The translations under genes were made by a program, and so were the position numbers. From Streptococcus pneumoniae (lineage in GTDB: Bacteria; Bacillota; Bacilli; Lactobacillales; Streptococcaceae), in contig NZ_CKYA01000010.1 of assembly GCF_001113365.1 (NCBI RefSeq), positions 1-64,000 on the forward strand: a stretch of DNA of 64,000 bases. The letters run 5' to 3'. The notes below the pieces were generated by a model, which saw nothing but the letters and a program-made list of their open reading frames with translations, was not told the DNA's origin and made no database searches. Each line of letters starts with the position of its first letter. Position 1 is the stretch's first letter. This document shows, one piece after another, positions 24,501 to 34,182 of the stretch.

Positions 24501-27500
24501 TGAGCAAGCAAGGTGTTTCCTCCATAGAGAACTCTAGCAATCGCATTTTTTTGATGTGGTCTAAGGCTGATATCCGTACTCATACCATCAAAGGTTAAAT
24601 TAGACCCATCATACTCTCGATTTCGTATAGAATTAAACCGTTCATTATAGATATTCACAAGTCGATTTCTTCTATCAATATCTTTGAAAATCCAATTTTT
24701 AAATTCTTCTTTTAATAGCTCTTGCTTTTGACCTGCAAGCATCGTCTCCTTTTTATTTAAAACTGCTGTCTTTGATCCATCTGGATTGAGAACCTGATCA
24801 AAAACTTTAGTTTCCTTTAAGTTGAGGGCATCTTCTATCAGTTTATAAGCACTCACTCGACTCGTTCCATAAGTTAACTCTGCCAAGTCATTTCCTCTAT
24901 CTTTACTCTTTCCTTCTACCTTCCACTCACTTGTCATTGGAGAAAATTTGGCTTTAATATCCCATCTCAAATAGCTCGGAGTTTTTAAGGTCTCAAAAAT
25001 AAACTGTTCGATGTCTTTTGTTGGTAGCCAAGTAGCACCCAGTCGAACATTAATCTCACTAGCTTCTAATTCCTTCGGCATGACTTTTTCCAGCTCTGTC
25101 TTTTGGTAATTCAATTGCTCTAGCTCATATTCTAATGACTGACGCTCCTTCATTTGAGAATCTGAAAGCTGTGATTTTGCAGTTAACAAACTAGCTATAT
25201 ACCGATCGATAATCCGAATTTTTTCTCGAATGTTGCCACTCAAATATTCATCTTTTGGAATGTAAGTATAGTGAGTTGAATCTGTATCTAAACTACTAGT
25301 AAAAGGAAACTCACCTACCTCTATATCAAATGATGCTTCTGGATGAAAATAAGAATTCTCTTTATCTAGTTGTAAAAATATTTCACCTTTTAGTTCCTTG
25401 ATTAAGGTATTCCTATCTTTTGTGGTTAAGGCAGACATATATTCAAAATCAACGACTCCTTTTTGAGAAATTGAAAGTACCAACGCTTCAACTGAAGTAT
25501 CAACATGTTCCACTGCTTTTGCCTTGGTAATCGTACGTTTAGTAAAAATATCTCCTTTCGCTTTAAAATTCTGTTCTTCATCTAGTATCTCAATGGAAGA
25601 TACCAAGGGAAAGTTACTATCATCTCTCAATGCTCGTGTATTACTGAGAGTGTTGATAAAACCATGTTTTTTTGAAAAACTATCGTACGCTTCATTTAAT
25701 TGTTGTTGCGCTTTTTTTATCTCTTCATCGCTGGTATCTTCTTTTTGTTTTTCAATCACTACTTTCAAAGCATTCTGTACAGTCAAGTAATCCTCAATCT
25801 TTGACTTTATCTTTTCTGAGACTTCTTTTTTGATAAAAAGTGAATCTTCTCGGTAATAGACATCCCCATCGATTAGGGTATAAGAAAAATTTTTGACATC
25901 ATTTGTTGCTGCTAGTGTTTCTAAACTATCGTCATCTCGTTCAACATATTCATACTTTGCATTTTGAGATATTTTTCTTCCCGCTTCGTTTAATAAGATT
26001 TCAAGAGATTCTTCCTTTGGTACGCAAGTGAGAGTATCACCAAATCTACCACTTACACTTTTCATATTACCAAGTACCATTTCGGGGTGCTTTACAAAAT
26101 AACGATTATAAAAAAGACCATTTTCATCTTGATCAAGATGAATCCAATCATCATCTCTCTCTAAAATGCTCTCTCGCTTCTTCAAAAAAATGATATCAGA
26201 AGTTACTTCAGTACCAGCTACACCTTTGAAAATCGTATTAGGAAGTCTGATAGCTCCTAAAAATTCTGTTCGAGCATTTAGATACCTTCTCACACTCTCA
26301 TCTTTTTTATCCAATGTTCCACTAGAAGTAATAAAGGCTACAATCCCTCCATTTCTCACTTTATCAATTGCTTTTGCAAAGAAATAATCATGAATAAGAA
26401 AATTCTGGCGATTATATTCTCTATCATTGACCTTAAAATCCCCAAAAGGGATGTTCCCAATAGCCAAATCAAAGAAATTATTGGAAAAATTTGTCTCTTC
26501 AAAACCTTTTACTTGAAGATGGCTTTCAGGATAAAGTTTTTTCGCAATTCTTCCACTAATTGAGTCCAATTCAACTCCGTAAAACTTTGAGTGACCCATT
26601 TCAGCTGGTAAATTGCCTATAAAATTTCCTATCCCCATTGATGGTTCAAGAATATTACCACTTTGAAATCCCATATCAGATATGGTTTGATACATACTGT
26701 CGATAATAGCTTTAGGTGTGTAAAACGCTGTTAACGTAGAAGCTTTTGCGGCTTCATATTCAGATTCTGAAAGAGTATCTTTTAGGAAGCTTCGAGCTTT
26801 TTCCCATTGCCCTTCTTTACTTTCATCAAATACTTCGGAAAGTCCTCCCCAGCCAACATATTTTGCTAATATTTCTTGCGAGTCTTGATCTAAGATTTTG
26901 TCGCCATTTTCTATACTGTGAAGTGTTGAAATAGCCTCTAAGTTTCCTGCTAATCGCTCACTCGGACTTAGTTTTTCAGGAAACAACTTCTCTGTACTCT
27001 TATAATTTTTCGCCCCTATGTAGTTAGAATCTTTCTCTATTACTCTTAGATTTTCATTTACAGGAACCTTTTCTGAACTAACTTCCTCCTGATTTTGAAA
27101 TTCAAATAAGTCTCCCTGAATCATCCTATTCTCTTGTACAAGACCTTTCTCATCCCCAACAGGTAAAACTCCTTCTAGTGGTTCCTTTCTTTCCAATTCT
27201 TTCTCAAAACTAAGTTCTCCATCAAATATCGAGTAAAGTTCTTCTTCACTCATTCGCTTTCTGAGTTCTGTATCTGTTAACTCCCTAAAGGTTTTAGGGA
27301 ACTCTTCTGAAAGCAAACGCTCAGCGTGGAGAGTTTCCAGTTCATGCAGATTAAAATATCCCCATTCAGCTTCATCGCCTAATACCAAACCAAAGGCATC
27401 CCTTGTTTCTTTATCATACTCCGTTAAATACCAGGTCCAGCCGCTCTTAAAAGGAATTGTATAAGCCGCATGCACTTCTTTTTCGCCTAACTTGACATGT

Positions 27501-28801
27501 TCTTGTTCATAAAAAGAAGGCACTTGTTCCAACATTGCTTCCGTCATTAGATTGGTCGGATTTTCTTGAGAATAAAAAAAGGAAGCATTTTCTGCTTCCG
27601 CTATTTTTGTTTCTACACTTCGATGATTTCCTTGATGATAATCTCTTTTAATGCCGATATCATCGCTTGATATTGTGGATGATTCTCGTCTGAAATCTGC
27701 CAAGCTTTCATCATCTTGGGTTTCTCTTCCCTCAGAAATTGAATAGCTCGAATTTGAGTCTCCATCAAGTGCTCCACTAGTTTCTTTTCCTTGTATAAAT
27801 CCACGAGCAACTGATAATCCATCTCTTTCGGACTCTCTGCCAGATAATCGAGACGCATGACCGAGTAAATCGGATTTGGGAACTCCATTAGAAACTCCTC
27901 CTTGGTTTCCAACTGATTCAATGTTTTCTCCTTGATGAGTGATAGAATTTCCTCTGTTGTCTCCACTGTTGAAAATTCGCTTTTCTCCATCATCAAATTG
28001 GGTATTTGTTCGAATCTCATGATCAAGCCCTCCTTGTGTGTGATTCTTTTCCTTATCATTATTATACTCTGCACTATCCTCTTTTGTCAGCCCCTTAGGA
28101 ACAATTATTTGTCTACTTCGCTTCATCGTACCTTCTATCATCTGATGACAAGCAGATGATAGACACTTCCCAATACTCATCAGTGAAATAGAATCTAAGT
28201 TATCTCTATTTTGATTAACATCGTCAATTGTTAATGGGTAAGGGATATGGAATCTATTAGCAACCGCATAACTAATAGAATTTCTCATAAAGTGTGTAAA
28301 CGTATCTCTTTCGTTTAGAGGGAGACTTAATTCATTACACAGATTATCAATCTCATCGTCAGCTATTAGTCTAGTTAAAGTATAAAGGTTTTCAACTAGA
28401 TTTTCACTAGATTCATACCCCTGTTTTTCTATCATATCTCTCAGAATTGGTAGGTGCTGTTCTTGCTCAAATGACCACAACTCTACTTCATTTACATTTC
28501 GATTAATTGAAATTGTTTGACTAATATCAAAAACATAGAAAATTTCTTGTGACGGATGTTTGCTTAAAATTGGGATTCCCTTTTGCCCTCTTGTTACTGT
28601 ACGTTGAAATCGTTCTTTCCACATATCAAAGGTAGCACAAGCTATAGCTGTAGGACTTGATCTATAGATACTTAACTGATTGATAAAATCATATCGTTGA
28701 TTATTACCAATCACCTCTAAAAGTTTTAGATATTCTTGAGGACTTTCTAACACATCTTTTTTAATCTCTTCGATTCGATTATTGAAGTCATGTACTCTCA
28801 T
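21563..28801 (-). CDS. Giant ICE helicase/N6-methylase fusion (SNF2-type)
   Basis: 2412 aa. An ArdC-like N-terminus (about 1-100) is followed by a low-complexity stretch, a DUF2958-like segment ([21 protein letters not shown], about 470), an N6-adenine methylase-like domain with [14 protein letters not shown] (about 720) and NIPFGDF (about 787), and a superfamily 2 helicase: Walker [12 protein letters not shown] (about 1434), VDEAHNYKN (about 1597), [10 protein letters not shown] and MGAGTNVQ ... [11 protein letters not shown] (about 1900). An acidic Asp-rich [16 protein letters not shown] segment lies near 2350. Such fusions are conserved in Gram-positive ICEs and may remodel or protect incoming DNA. 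The NPPY-type methylase motif here is NIPF, so activity is uncertain. Confidence 0.88.
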   Translation of the reverse strand: MRVHDFNNRIEEIKKDVLESPQEYLKLLEVIGNNQRYDFINQLSIYRSSPTAIACATFDMWKERFQRTVTRGQKGIPILSKHPSQEIFYVFDISQTISINRNVNEVELWSFEQEQHLPILRDMIEKQGYESSENLVENLYTLTRLIADDEIDNLCNELSLPLNERDTFTHFMRNSISYAVANRFHIPYPLTIDDVNQNRDNLDSISLMSIGKCLSSACHQMIEGTMKRSRQIIVPKGLTKEDSAEYNNDKEKNHTQGGLDHEIRTNTQFDDGEKRIFNSGDNRGNSITHQGENIESVGNQGGVSNGVPKSDLLGHASRLSGRESERDGLSVARGFIQGKETSGALDGDSNSSYSISEGRETQDDESLADFRRESSTISSDDIGIKRDYHQGNHRSVETKIAEAENASFFYSQENPTNLMTEAMLEQVPSFYEQEHVKLGEKEVHAAYTIPFKSGWTWYLTEYDKETRDAFGLVLGDEAEWGYFNLHELETLHAERLLSEEFPKTFRELTDTELRKRMSEEELYSIFDGELSFEKELERKEPLEGVLPVGDEKGLVQENRMIQGDLFEFQNQEEVSSEKVPVNENLRVIEKDSNYIGAKNYKSTEKLFPEKLSPSERLAGNLEAISTLHSIENGDKILDQDSQEILAKYVGWGGLSEVFDESKEGQWEKARSFLKDTLSESEYEAAKASTLTAFYTPKAIIDSMYQTISDMGFQSGNILEPSMGIGNFIGNLPAEMGHSKFYGVELDSISGRIAKKLYPESHLQVKGFEETNFSNNFFDLAIGNIPFGDFKVNDREYNRQNFLIHDYFFAKAIDKVRNGGIVAFITSSGTLDKKDESVRRYLNARTEFLGAIRLPNTIFKGVAGTEVTSDIIFLKKRESILERDDDWIHLDQDENGLFYNRYFVKHPEMVLGNMKSVSGRFGDTLTCVPKEESLEILLNEAGRKISQNAKYEYVERDDDSLETLAATNDVKNFSYTLIDGDVYYREDSLFIKKEVSEKIKSKIEDYLTVQNALKVVIEKQKEDTSDEEIKKAQQQLNEAYDSFSKKHGFINTLSNTRALRDDSNFPLVSSIEILDEEQNFKAKGDIFTKRTITKAKAVEHVDTSVEALVLSISQKGVVDFEYMSALTTKDRNTLIKELKGEIFLQLDKENSYFHPEASFDIEVGEFPFTSSLDTDSTHYTYIPKDEYLSGNIREKIRIIDRYIASLLTAKSQLSDSQMKERQSLEYELEQLNYQKTELEKVMPKELEASEINVRLGATWLPTKDIEQFIFETLKTPSYLRWDIKAKFSPMTSEWKVEGKSKDRGNDLAELTYGTSRVSAYKLIEDALNLKETKVFDQVLNPDGSKTAVLNKKETMLAGQKQELLKEEFKNWIFKDIDRRNRLVNIYNERFNSIRNREYDGSNLTFDGMSTDISLRPHQKNAIARVLYGGNTLLAHVVGAGKTFEMVASAMESKRLGMCSKTLFVVPNHLTGQIGREFMQLYPSATIMVADKKDFEPKNRKRFIGKIATGEYDAVIIGHSQFEKIPMSKEYQEKHIQDQIDNIIDYIKEYKYDSSQHFTVKELQKTKKKLELKLKKLNDDFKKDDVVTFEELGVDKLIVDEAHNYKNLYLYTKMRNVAGIGQSEAFKSSDMFMKCRYMDEMTNGKGIVFATGTPISNSMTELYTMQRYLQYDELKKNGLEHFDSWASTFGETQSAFELSPEGTGYRVKTRFSKFYNLPELMSLFKEVSDIQTADMLKLPVPEAHFDVIKTTPSEEQKQILQGLSERAERVRNKLVEPEEDNMLRITNDGKKLALDQRLINPLLPDDDNSKVNVCVKNVFAIWEKTKETQSTQLLFSDMSTPKGDGSFNIYDDIRDKLVKLGIPKEEIAFIHEANSDKQKEELFAKVRKGEIRILMGSTQKMGAGTNVQKKLIAMHDLDVPWRPADLEQRAGRIIRQGNENKEVHIYRYITENTFDAYLWQTIENKQKFISQIMTSKTPVRVAEDVDQSSLNYAEIKALATGDPKIKEKMDLDNEVTKLKMLEANYKSNRYRLEDKVTTYYPEEIRRTKELIQDMKEDLNTIEPQGVGDNKFTSLTIHGERIKDKKIAGERLLESIKNLKVNDSPIIGQYRNLDLEVHFDVFSNEYQFSLNGHAKHSGELGSSAEGNLIRLDHVIDKIPEKLERLEDKLSNTKNQFQRAKAELEKPFEKEEELKTKVLRLAELNQLLDMGELEEKENPNPLLEDLKRAIIDFYNREYAENFSYDSFNELYPNLKHVDIAYTSSNDEEHGILFELNLEDYTATQYVDETPISHYQYMEENGTVEQALEAMKMEIEYGDFSEFVSINDDELKAATGLERDDEGNIYDPLSKDMDNDGIADRYDDDFRDSDAFESTYDVEDNLHENEEKVSILGQIKNYQSQDKVTSNDEKINVLDER

Positions 28802-28818
28802 ATTCTTCCTCCTTTTTT

Positions 28819-28853
28819 AAAAAAAGAGACAATAGAAATCATCCTACTGTCTC
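28819..28853 (-). promoter_or_regulatory. T-tailed hairpin before the giant helicase gene
   Basis: GAGACA / TGTCTC stem with loop containing GGATGATTTCT, then seven T on the minus strand, 18 nt before the ATG. It looks like an intrinsic terminator or attenuator between two genes of one operon. Confidence 0.65.
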
Positions 28854-28865
28854 GTCACTTTTATA

Positions 28866-29453
28866 TCATTTTGTTTTTATTAATTCCATACATTCTTCTA
28901 ACTTTATATTCAAGGCATTATACACTACTGTTTGAAAATCTTTTTCTCCTTTATCCCTAGATAGAATAAAATCAACTTCGATTTCACTTTGTAACTGATA
29001 ACCTTTTAGTACCGTTTGGGGCTTTGTTAACTCTGTATTTGTAAAACCGATAGTACACACTCTCTCTGCCGCCGCAAAAGAACAGGAAATCCTATTTTTG
29101 TGAAACCTCTCTTCCACAACAATATCTTCTGATGAAAATATTTTAATTGCATTCTCTAAAACACTGATTTTCCTACGAATAGAACCTTTCTGACTCTTTC
29201 CACCTAATTCAAAATCAGTATCCTTTATAGTCTTTTGATAACATTTTTCAAAAAAATTTTTTGCTTCTAAACTTGTCTGAACTCCTGTCAAATGCAAAAA
29301 ATTATCCTCAAAAGCAGAAACGATATAATATTTCTGATATCTAAAATTTCTAGAGAAAATAAGGTAATCTTTCTGAACTAGCAATTCATAATATAACACT
29401 GCACAGTCCATCAACTTTAATCGTACTCTTTCTTTAAATGATTGTTCTACCAT
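28866..29453 (-). CDS. PBECR4-like domain protein
   Basis: 195 aa. The wording IFSRNFRYQKYYIVSAFEDNFLHLTGV, then AKNFFEKCYQ, followed by a beta-rich tail with GFTNTEL, matches my memory of PBECR4 proteins, a barnase/EndoU/ColicinE5/RelE-like family often carried by phages and ICEs. It could act as a nuclease or RNA-modifying factor in the recipient. Catalytic residues cannot be assigned confidently. It has its own T-tailed leader hairpin. The ATG is preceded by GAGG. Confidence 0.65.
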   Translation of the reverse strand: MVEQSFKERVRLKLMDCAVLYYELLVQKDYLIFSRNFRYQKYYIVSAFEDNFLHLTGVQTSLEAKNFFEKCYQKTIKDTDFELGGKSQKGSIRRKISVLENAIKIFSSEDIVVEERFHKNRISCSFAAAERVCTIGFTNTELTKPQTVLKGYQLQSEIEVDFILSRDKGEKDFQTVVYNALNIKLEECMELIKTK

Positions 29454-29464
29454 CGCCTCACCTC

Positions 29465-29496
29465 AAAAAAAGGAGGATGAAAAATCAACCTCCTTT
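29465..29496 (-). promoter_or_regulatory. T-tailed hairpin before the PBECR4-like gene
   Basis: AAAGGAGG / CCTCCTTT stem with a 12-nt loop containing TTGATTTTTCA, followed by a T run and then the GAGGTGAGG ribosome region. It is one of a recurrent set in this operon. Confidence 0.7.
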
Positions 29497-29518
29497 GGTT
29501 TTTCACAGTTTCCTTCTG

Positions 29519-29584
29519 CACTGGATATGGGTTTTCAGTCTCCATTCCGACCACTGGAAGCAGGTTTAACGTCTCTACTCCGAC
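29519..29584. repeat. Imperfect 33-bp tandem repeat in the leader
   Basis: Two adjacent 33-bp units (29519-29551 and 29552-29584), both starting CACTGGA and ending GTCTC-Y-A-Y-TCCGAC, agreeing at 24 of 33 positions. They lie in the 232-bp gap between the C5 methylase and the PBECR4-like gene, together with AAGTTGAA/TTCAACTT near 29592-29609. A protein-binding site or structured leader RNA is possible. Confidence 0.6.
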
Positions 29585-29685
29585 TCATTACAAGTTGAAA
29601 ATTCAACTTTTTCTACTAATAGTATACAAAATTATCCTTCAAATGCCAAGTAAAAAGAATGACATTTGATAAAATAAATTCCTGC

Positions 29686-30648
29686 TTAAAACACTTCCGC
29701 TAACAATTTCTGAAGAATTGCTTCTAAAATATTAACCACAATACTATTTCCTGCTTCACGATACAAGATAGAAGACATTCTTCCCTTTCTTTGTGGATAG
29801 ATTGCCCTTAGTGTATTAAAGTCTCCATCCTCAAACCCCATTAGCTTAAAACACTCTCTTTCTGTTAAATATCGATATGTCCCATTTTTTAAGTCTACCA
29901 CACCTGAATTCGGAACTCGAACCTGCTTGGTTGAGATTGTATAGGCAAACTGCTCTATCACCTTTACTCTTCCTTCGAAATTCTGATTTCTAGGTTTCCC
30001 ATTCAGATAACTTAATATTGAAGATTGTCTTACTTGATAAATGTCTGGGACATCCTTTTCTAGAAATGAAGTAATATTTCTAGTTGGACTCCTTAATAAC
30101 ATTGAAAAATCAAAAGTTTTCTCCCCTAATAGACTAACCACGAAAATCCGTTCTCTTTTTTGAGGAATTCCAAAATCCATCGCATTCAGCATTGCATACT
30201 GACTCGTGTATCCTAGTCTATCTAGTTCGTGAATATAGTCAAAAAAAGTTTCTCTAAAATTTTTATCTAAAACACCCTTCACATTTTCCCATAGAATCAT
30301 TTTAGGTTTTTCTCTCATTTCTTGAATAATTCGTATCGTTTCATATAGAAGACTTGAGCGTGTTCCTGAACCTCGCTCTCCTCCTCGTTTTAAGCCAGAA
30401 CGACTAAAATCCTGACATGGACTCCCATGCATCAATAAATCTACTTTAGCAGTTGACGGATGATACTCCACAATATCTCTCGGTTGAAAGTTTTCGTGAT
30501 ACAAAGCATTATATCCTTTCACACAATTTCTGTCCTTCTCTACATAATCTACAACACGATGAGGAATACCTTGTCTAATTAACGCTTTTCGAATAGCTCC
30601 AATCCCTCCAAATAATTCTAACACTTGCAATTCGTCTATTGTTCTCAC
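29686..30648 (-). CDS. C5-cytosine DNA methyltransferase
   Basis: 320 aa with the ordered motifs of the family: I VLELFGGIGAIRKAL (9-23), IV GSPCQDFS with the catalytic Cys78, VI ENVKGV, VIII PQKRERIFVVS, and X AGNSIVVNI near the end. It methylates cytosine at C5 in a short recognition sequence, probably to protect the element on entry. No partner endonuclease is seen, so it is an orphan. The start is a GTG whose AGGAG lies too close for ideal use; TTG at codon 7 is possible. Confidence 0.93.
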   Translation of the reverse strand: MRTIDELQVLELFGGIGAIRKALIRQGIPHRVVDYVEKDRNCVKGYNALYHENFQPRDIVEYHPSTAKVDLLMHGSPCQDFSRSGLKRGGERGSGTRSSLLYETIRIIQEMREKPKMILWENVKGVLDKNFRETFFDYIHELDRLGYTSQYAMLNAMDFGIPQKRERIFVVSLLGEKTFDFSMLLRSPTRNITSFLEKDVPDIYQVRQSSILSYLNGKPRNQNFEGRVKVIEQFAYTISTKQVRVPNSGVVDLKNGTYRYLTERECFKLMGFEDGDFNTLRAIYPQRKGRMSSILYREAGNSIVVNILEAILQKLLAEVF

Positions 30649-30676
30649 CTCCTCACAAAAGGAATTACATTCTCTT

Positions 30677-32398
30677 CTAATCCGCTTTTACATTGTCTTG
30701 TTGATACTGTTGAATCGTACTTTTTATTTCTTCTTCTAACGACCTCAAAAACTCTTCTTTTGTTGCTTTCCCCTGAGCTATTCTTGTTAGCTCCATTTCC
30801 CATTTTGAAGTGGTTGTTACTGACTTAAAGGTATCTGATACGACTGTAATCAAACCGACTCCCTTGTGAGTCGCAAGTAAATACTTCCTATCTCTTTCAA
30901 CAAGTCCTTTAGAGATTAGATTTTCAATAATACCTGCTCTTGTAGCGGGTGTCCCTAATCCCTTTCTCTCAACTTCAATTCCTTTTTGTAGCCCCTCTTT
31001 TCCAGCCATTTCCATAGCTTTTAACAAGCTATCCTCTGTAAAGTGTTGAACAGGTTTTGTGTACTTTTCCTTAATTTCTTTTTTATGAACGGAAATCACA
31101 TCACCAACATTCAAATCTGGAAAAGACTGATCGTTTATTAGATGTTGAAATGAACGCAAGTAACGTGTGAATCCCTCATCTACAATGACTTTCCATGACT
31201 TAACAAATGTAAAATCTTCTATTTTTGCAATAATTTTTCTTTTCTCTTCAACTAGTGGATATCCTACACTAGCATGCAGTTTATTCCCTATAAGACAATA
31301 AACTTGCCTTTCCTCCTCTGACAGACGAGATATATTTTTGGTTAAAGAGCTAACTGTCGGAATTATAGCGTGATGATCCGAAACTTTCTTAGAATTAAAG
31401 ACTATCTTCAAACGGCTTTCATCAAAATTATTCATTCCTATAATGCCATTAACAATAGAATCAAGCATATCCTCCGTAAGATATCGACTGTCTGTTCTAG
31501 GATAAGTAATATACTTTTTCTCATACAGGCTTTGAGCAAGATCTAATGTTTTCTGCGCACTATAACCAAAATAATGATTACATTCCCTTTGAAGACTCGT
31601 TAAATCAAATGGTAGCTCTGGTCTCGTCACCACCTCTTCTCTCAGACTTTCTGTGATTTGAATGCTTTCACCTACTAAATCCATAATCAATTGAGCTATC
31701 ATTTTCTCATCTAATCTCTCGGTTGATAGAGTCAAATTCTTACCCATCACTTCGACTGTATAGTACTTTTGTTTTTTAAACTGTAAAATTTCGTCATCTC
31801 GTTTTACAATCATAGCCAGAGTAGGTGTTTGAACTCTTCCAACAGAATAAGGCTGTCTATATAGACATGAATAAAGTCGGCTAAGATTCATTCCAACCAA
31901 CCAGTCTGCTATGGCTCGTGCCTGTGAAGATTCAAATAATCCATCGTAAAACTGACTATCTTTTAAATTCTTAAATCCTACCTCAATAGCTTTATCCTCC
32001 ATTGAAGAGATCCAAAGCCTCTCGACAAACTTTTTACATTGCGCCTGATTGTAGACTAATCGAAAAATACTCTCTCCCTCTCGTCCTGCATCGCAGGCAT
32101 TGATTAAACTTTTAGTATCTTTTTTATTCATTAGTTTTTTTAAAAGTTGAAAATGTTGTTTTGTTTTCTTTGAAACTTCGTAACGGTAGTGACTAGGAAT
32201 AATTGGTAAATCGTCCAAATTCCATCGTTTATATCGCTCATCATAGGTTTCTGGGTTCGACATCTGTACCAGATGACCTATACACCATGAGACTCGATAC
32301 CCTCCTCCTTCATAATATCCCTCTTTCTTTTTAGTCGCTCCTATGACTTTAGCAATCGTCTGCGCAACACTGGGTTTTTCTGCAATAACTAATTTCAT
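30677..32398 (-). CDS. topB: DNA topoisomerase III (type IA), ICE-encoded
   Basis: 573 aa. The TOPRIM domain at the N-terminus has VIAEKPSVA and DAGREGE (about 100). The catalytic tyrosine is in YITYPRTDSRYL (about 296), and SVGRVQTPTLAMI is also present. It lacks the long zinc-finger tail of chromosomal topoisomerase I, as usual for TopB carried on conjugative elements. It would relieve topological strain or decatenate DNA during transfer replication. The ATG follows a GAGGAG site behind a T-tailed hairpin. Confidence 0.93.
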   Translation of the reverse strand: MKLVIAEKPSVAQTIAKVIGATKKKEGYYEGGGYRVSWCIGHLVQMSNPETYDERYKRWNLDDLPIIPSHYRYEVSKKTKQHFQLLKKLMNKKDTKSLINACDAGREGESIFRLVYNQAQCKKFVERLWISSMEDKAIEVGFKNLKDSQFYDGLFESSQARAIADWLVGMNLSRLYSCLYRQPYSVGRVQTPTLAMIVKRDDEILQFKKQKYYTVEVMGKNLTLSTERLDEKMIAQLIMDLVGESIQITESLREEVVTRPELPFDLTSLQRECNHYFGYSAQKTLDLAQSLYEKKYITYPRTDSRYLTEDMLDSIVNGIIGMNNFDESRLKIVFNSKKVSDHHAIIPTVSSLTKNISRLSEEERQVYCLIGNKLHASVGYPLVEEKRKIIAKIEDFTFVKSWKVIVDEGFTRYLRSFQHLINDQSFPDLNVGDVISVHKKEIKEKYTKPVQHFTEDSLLKAMEMAGKEGLQKGIEVERKGLGTPATRAGIIENLISKGLVERDRKYLLATHKGVGLITVVSDTFKSVTTTSKWEMELTRIAQGKATKEEFLRSLEEEIKSTIQQYQQDNVKAD

Positions 32399-32417
32399 TC
32401 TTTTTTCTCCTCATATG

Positions 32418-32448
32418 AAAAAAGGACGAAAGATAATCTCCCGTCCTT
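32418..32448 (-). promoter_or_regulatory. T-tailed hairpin before topB
   Basis: AAGGACG / CGTCCTT stem, loop containing GAGATTATCTTT, followed by six T on the minus strand, then GAGGAG and the ATG. Same type as those at 28819, 29465, 41092 and 44545. Confidence 0.7.
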
Positions 32449-32474
32449 AGTTAGGTATTTTAAACTATTCTTCA

Positions 32475-33962
32475 TTACAGTACTTCATCTTCTTCATCAG
32501 CTAGTTCTTTGTCTTCCTCTTCCTCCTCATCTTCATTGTCATCAGTTTCTGAAAAGAAATCCTCGTTCTCATCTTCCTCTAAATGTTCTAATTCTTTATT
32601 TTCTCTTTGTTTTATAACCTTGAAATAGTAACCTGCACCTAAAGCACCGACCACTACAAGAAAGACAATGAAATACATTCCCATATTGCTTTCTTCTTCC
32701 TTTTTAACAAGAGACACTTCCTCTTTTTTAGGCTCTTCTTTAATAATCTCTTGTTTGGGAACTTCTTTCTTTTGAACCATATTTAACAAATCATCCTCAG
32801 ATACTTCCGTTAACAATTGTACATTGTCGTTTTCTTTATCATGATTGATAATTAAATGGAATGTTTTCCCGCTTTTAGTAGTAAAAGTTACAAATTGTCT
32901 TGCGTCAGCTGAAATAGCAGTTGCTTCCTTCTTATCTCTTTCATCACCATGGTGAATCGGATAATCTTTATTTGCATTATCCTTATTTTCAGTAATAGTT
33001 CCTCGTGCTTTTGAGGGTGCAGATGGTATTCCTTTTGAGACTTTTTCACTAGTATTCCCTTCACTGATTGTTCTACTTCCTTGACTAGAAGAATGACTCG
33101 TATCGCTATCCTTATTAGGTGTACGAATCTCTTCTTTTTTTGCTTTTGATGTTTCTTCTTTATTTGAATCATCAACTGTAGTGGATGGTAAACTAGGAGA
33201 TTCATTACTAGAAATCGTTTCTTGCCCATCTTGTATCAATTGTGGCAAGACTGCCTTTTCTTCACCTGCTTTATCAGTTAGTGATTGGCTCTTTTCTTGA
33301 AGCTCCTGCATCTGTTTCTTCAGTTTCTCAATCTCCTCATTAAGAGCTTGGTCTCCATCAGAAATAACCGCCTTTTCCATTCTCTTCTGAAGAGCTTGAT
33401 TTTTTTCCTCTAATTCTTTGATTCGTTTCTTTTGTTCCTCATTTAATTGAGATTTATCTTTTAACTCTGCCTTTAGAGTATCAAGTGCTTTATTAAGTTC
33501 TTTAGATTCCTGATTTATTTTTTCAATATCATTTTTTTGTGAATCCCTTTGACTACTGTCTTCTTTTTCCTCCTTTTCAGTAGAATATTGACTAGTTGTT
33601 TTACTCTTTCTTACCTTCAATTCTATTTTGTCATGACCATCACCCTTTACCAAATAAGACGAGAATGCCTCTACAAATTCCATCTCCTTTGAAATAGGTG
33701 GTAAATCTTTTTCTACAAGTTCTTGCCCTCTGTTTGCGGAAATGTTGTGTTCTTTATAGACTGTACCATCTTCCCAAAGATAGTTGATACTGACATTTAC
33801 TTTCTCTTTTGTTTCTAATTGAGTCCGCAAAGAAGGAAGTAGTCCGTCAGTCGCAAATACAATTTGTTTTTGCATCAGTAAATACCCTGTTGCAGAAACT
33901 AGAATACCAGAACTGATAGCTAGTGTTAGCCATACTTTCTTATTAAATTTTTTAAATTTCAT
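32475..33962 (-). CDS. Membrane-anchored DUF4366 (CD1107-type) conjugation protein
   Basis: 495 aa. N-terminal signal or membrane segment (VWLTLAISSGILVSATGYLL); an extracellular part with coiled coil (about 150-240); a Ser/Thr-rich linker; the DUF4366 core DARQFVTFTTKSGKTFHLII (about 350); a second membrane helix (YFIVFLVVVGALGAGYYF); and a very acidic cytoplasmic tail. It is a typical mating-channel component of Tn1549-like elements. It overlaps the preceding DUF4315 gene by 11 nt. Confidence 0.85.
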   Translation of the reverse strand: MKFKKFNKKVWLTLAISSGILVSATGYLLMQKQIVFATDGLLPSLRTQLETKEKVNVSINYLWEDGTVYKEHNISANRGQELVEKDLPPISKEMEFVEAFSSYLVKGDGHDKIELKVRKSKTTSQYSTEKEEKEDSSQRDSQKNDIEKINQESKELNKALDTLKAELKDKSQLNEEQKKRIKELEEKNQALQKRMEKAVISDGDQALNEEIEKLKKQMQELQEKSQSLTDKAGEEKAVLPQLIQDGQETISSNESPSLPSTTVDDSNKEETSKAKKEEIRTPNKDSDTSHSSSQGSRTISEGNTSEKVSKGIPSAPSKARGTITENKDNANKDYPIHHGDERDKKEATAISADARQFVTFTTKSGKTFHLIINHDKENDNVQLLTEVSEDDLLNMVQKKEVPKQEIIKEEPKKEEVSLVKKEEESNMGMYFIVFLVVVGALGAGYYFKVIKQRENKELEHLEEDENEDFFSETDDNEDEEEEEDKELADEEDEVL

Positions 33963-34170
33963 CTACAGTTTTCTCCTCTATTTTCTTTTCTTGACACATA
34001 TTCACTAAATCCTCAATCGTAATATGATTTCTTCTACAAATAACGACGTATTCCTTATCTAGAAGTTCTTCTTTCTTGGAACATAAAATCTCTAAATCCT
34101 TATCAATTTGTTCCTTCTTTTCTAATAACTTTTTAATTTTTTGATTCACACGATGTAATTCTTTATTCAT
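33952..34170 (-). CDS. DUF4315-like small coiled-coil protein
   Basis: 72 aa, almost entirely helical with a charged coiled coil (NQKIKKLLEKKEQIDKDLEIL), then DLVNMCQEKK. The family is found next to the DUF4366 gene in ICEs of this type. It overlaps that gene and lies 12 bp after the hydrolase gene, so the order is conserved. Role unknown. Confidence 0.8.
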   Translation of the reverse strand: MNKELHRVNQKIKKLLEKKEQIDKDLEILCSKKEELLDKEYVVICRRNHITIEDLVNMCQEKKIEEKTVDEI

Positions 34171-34182
34171 ATGTAACCTCCT

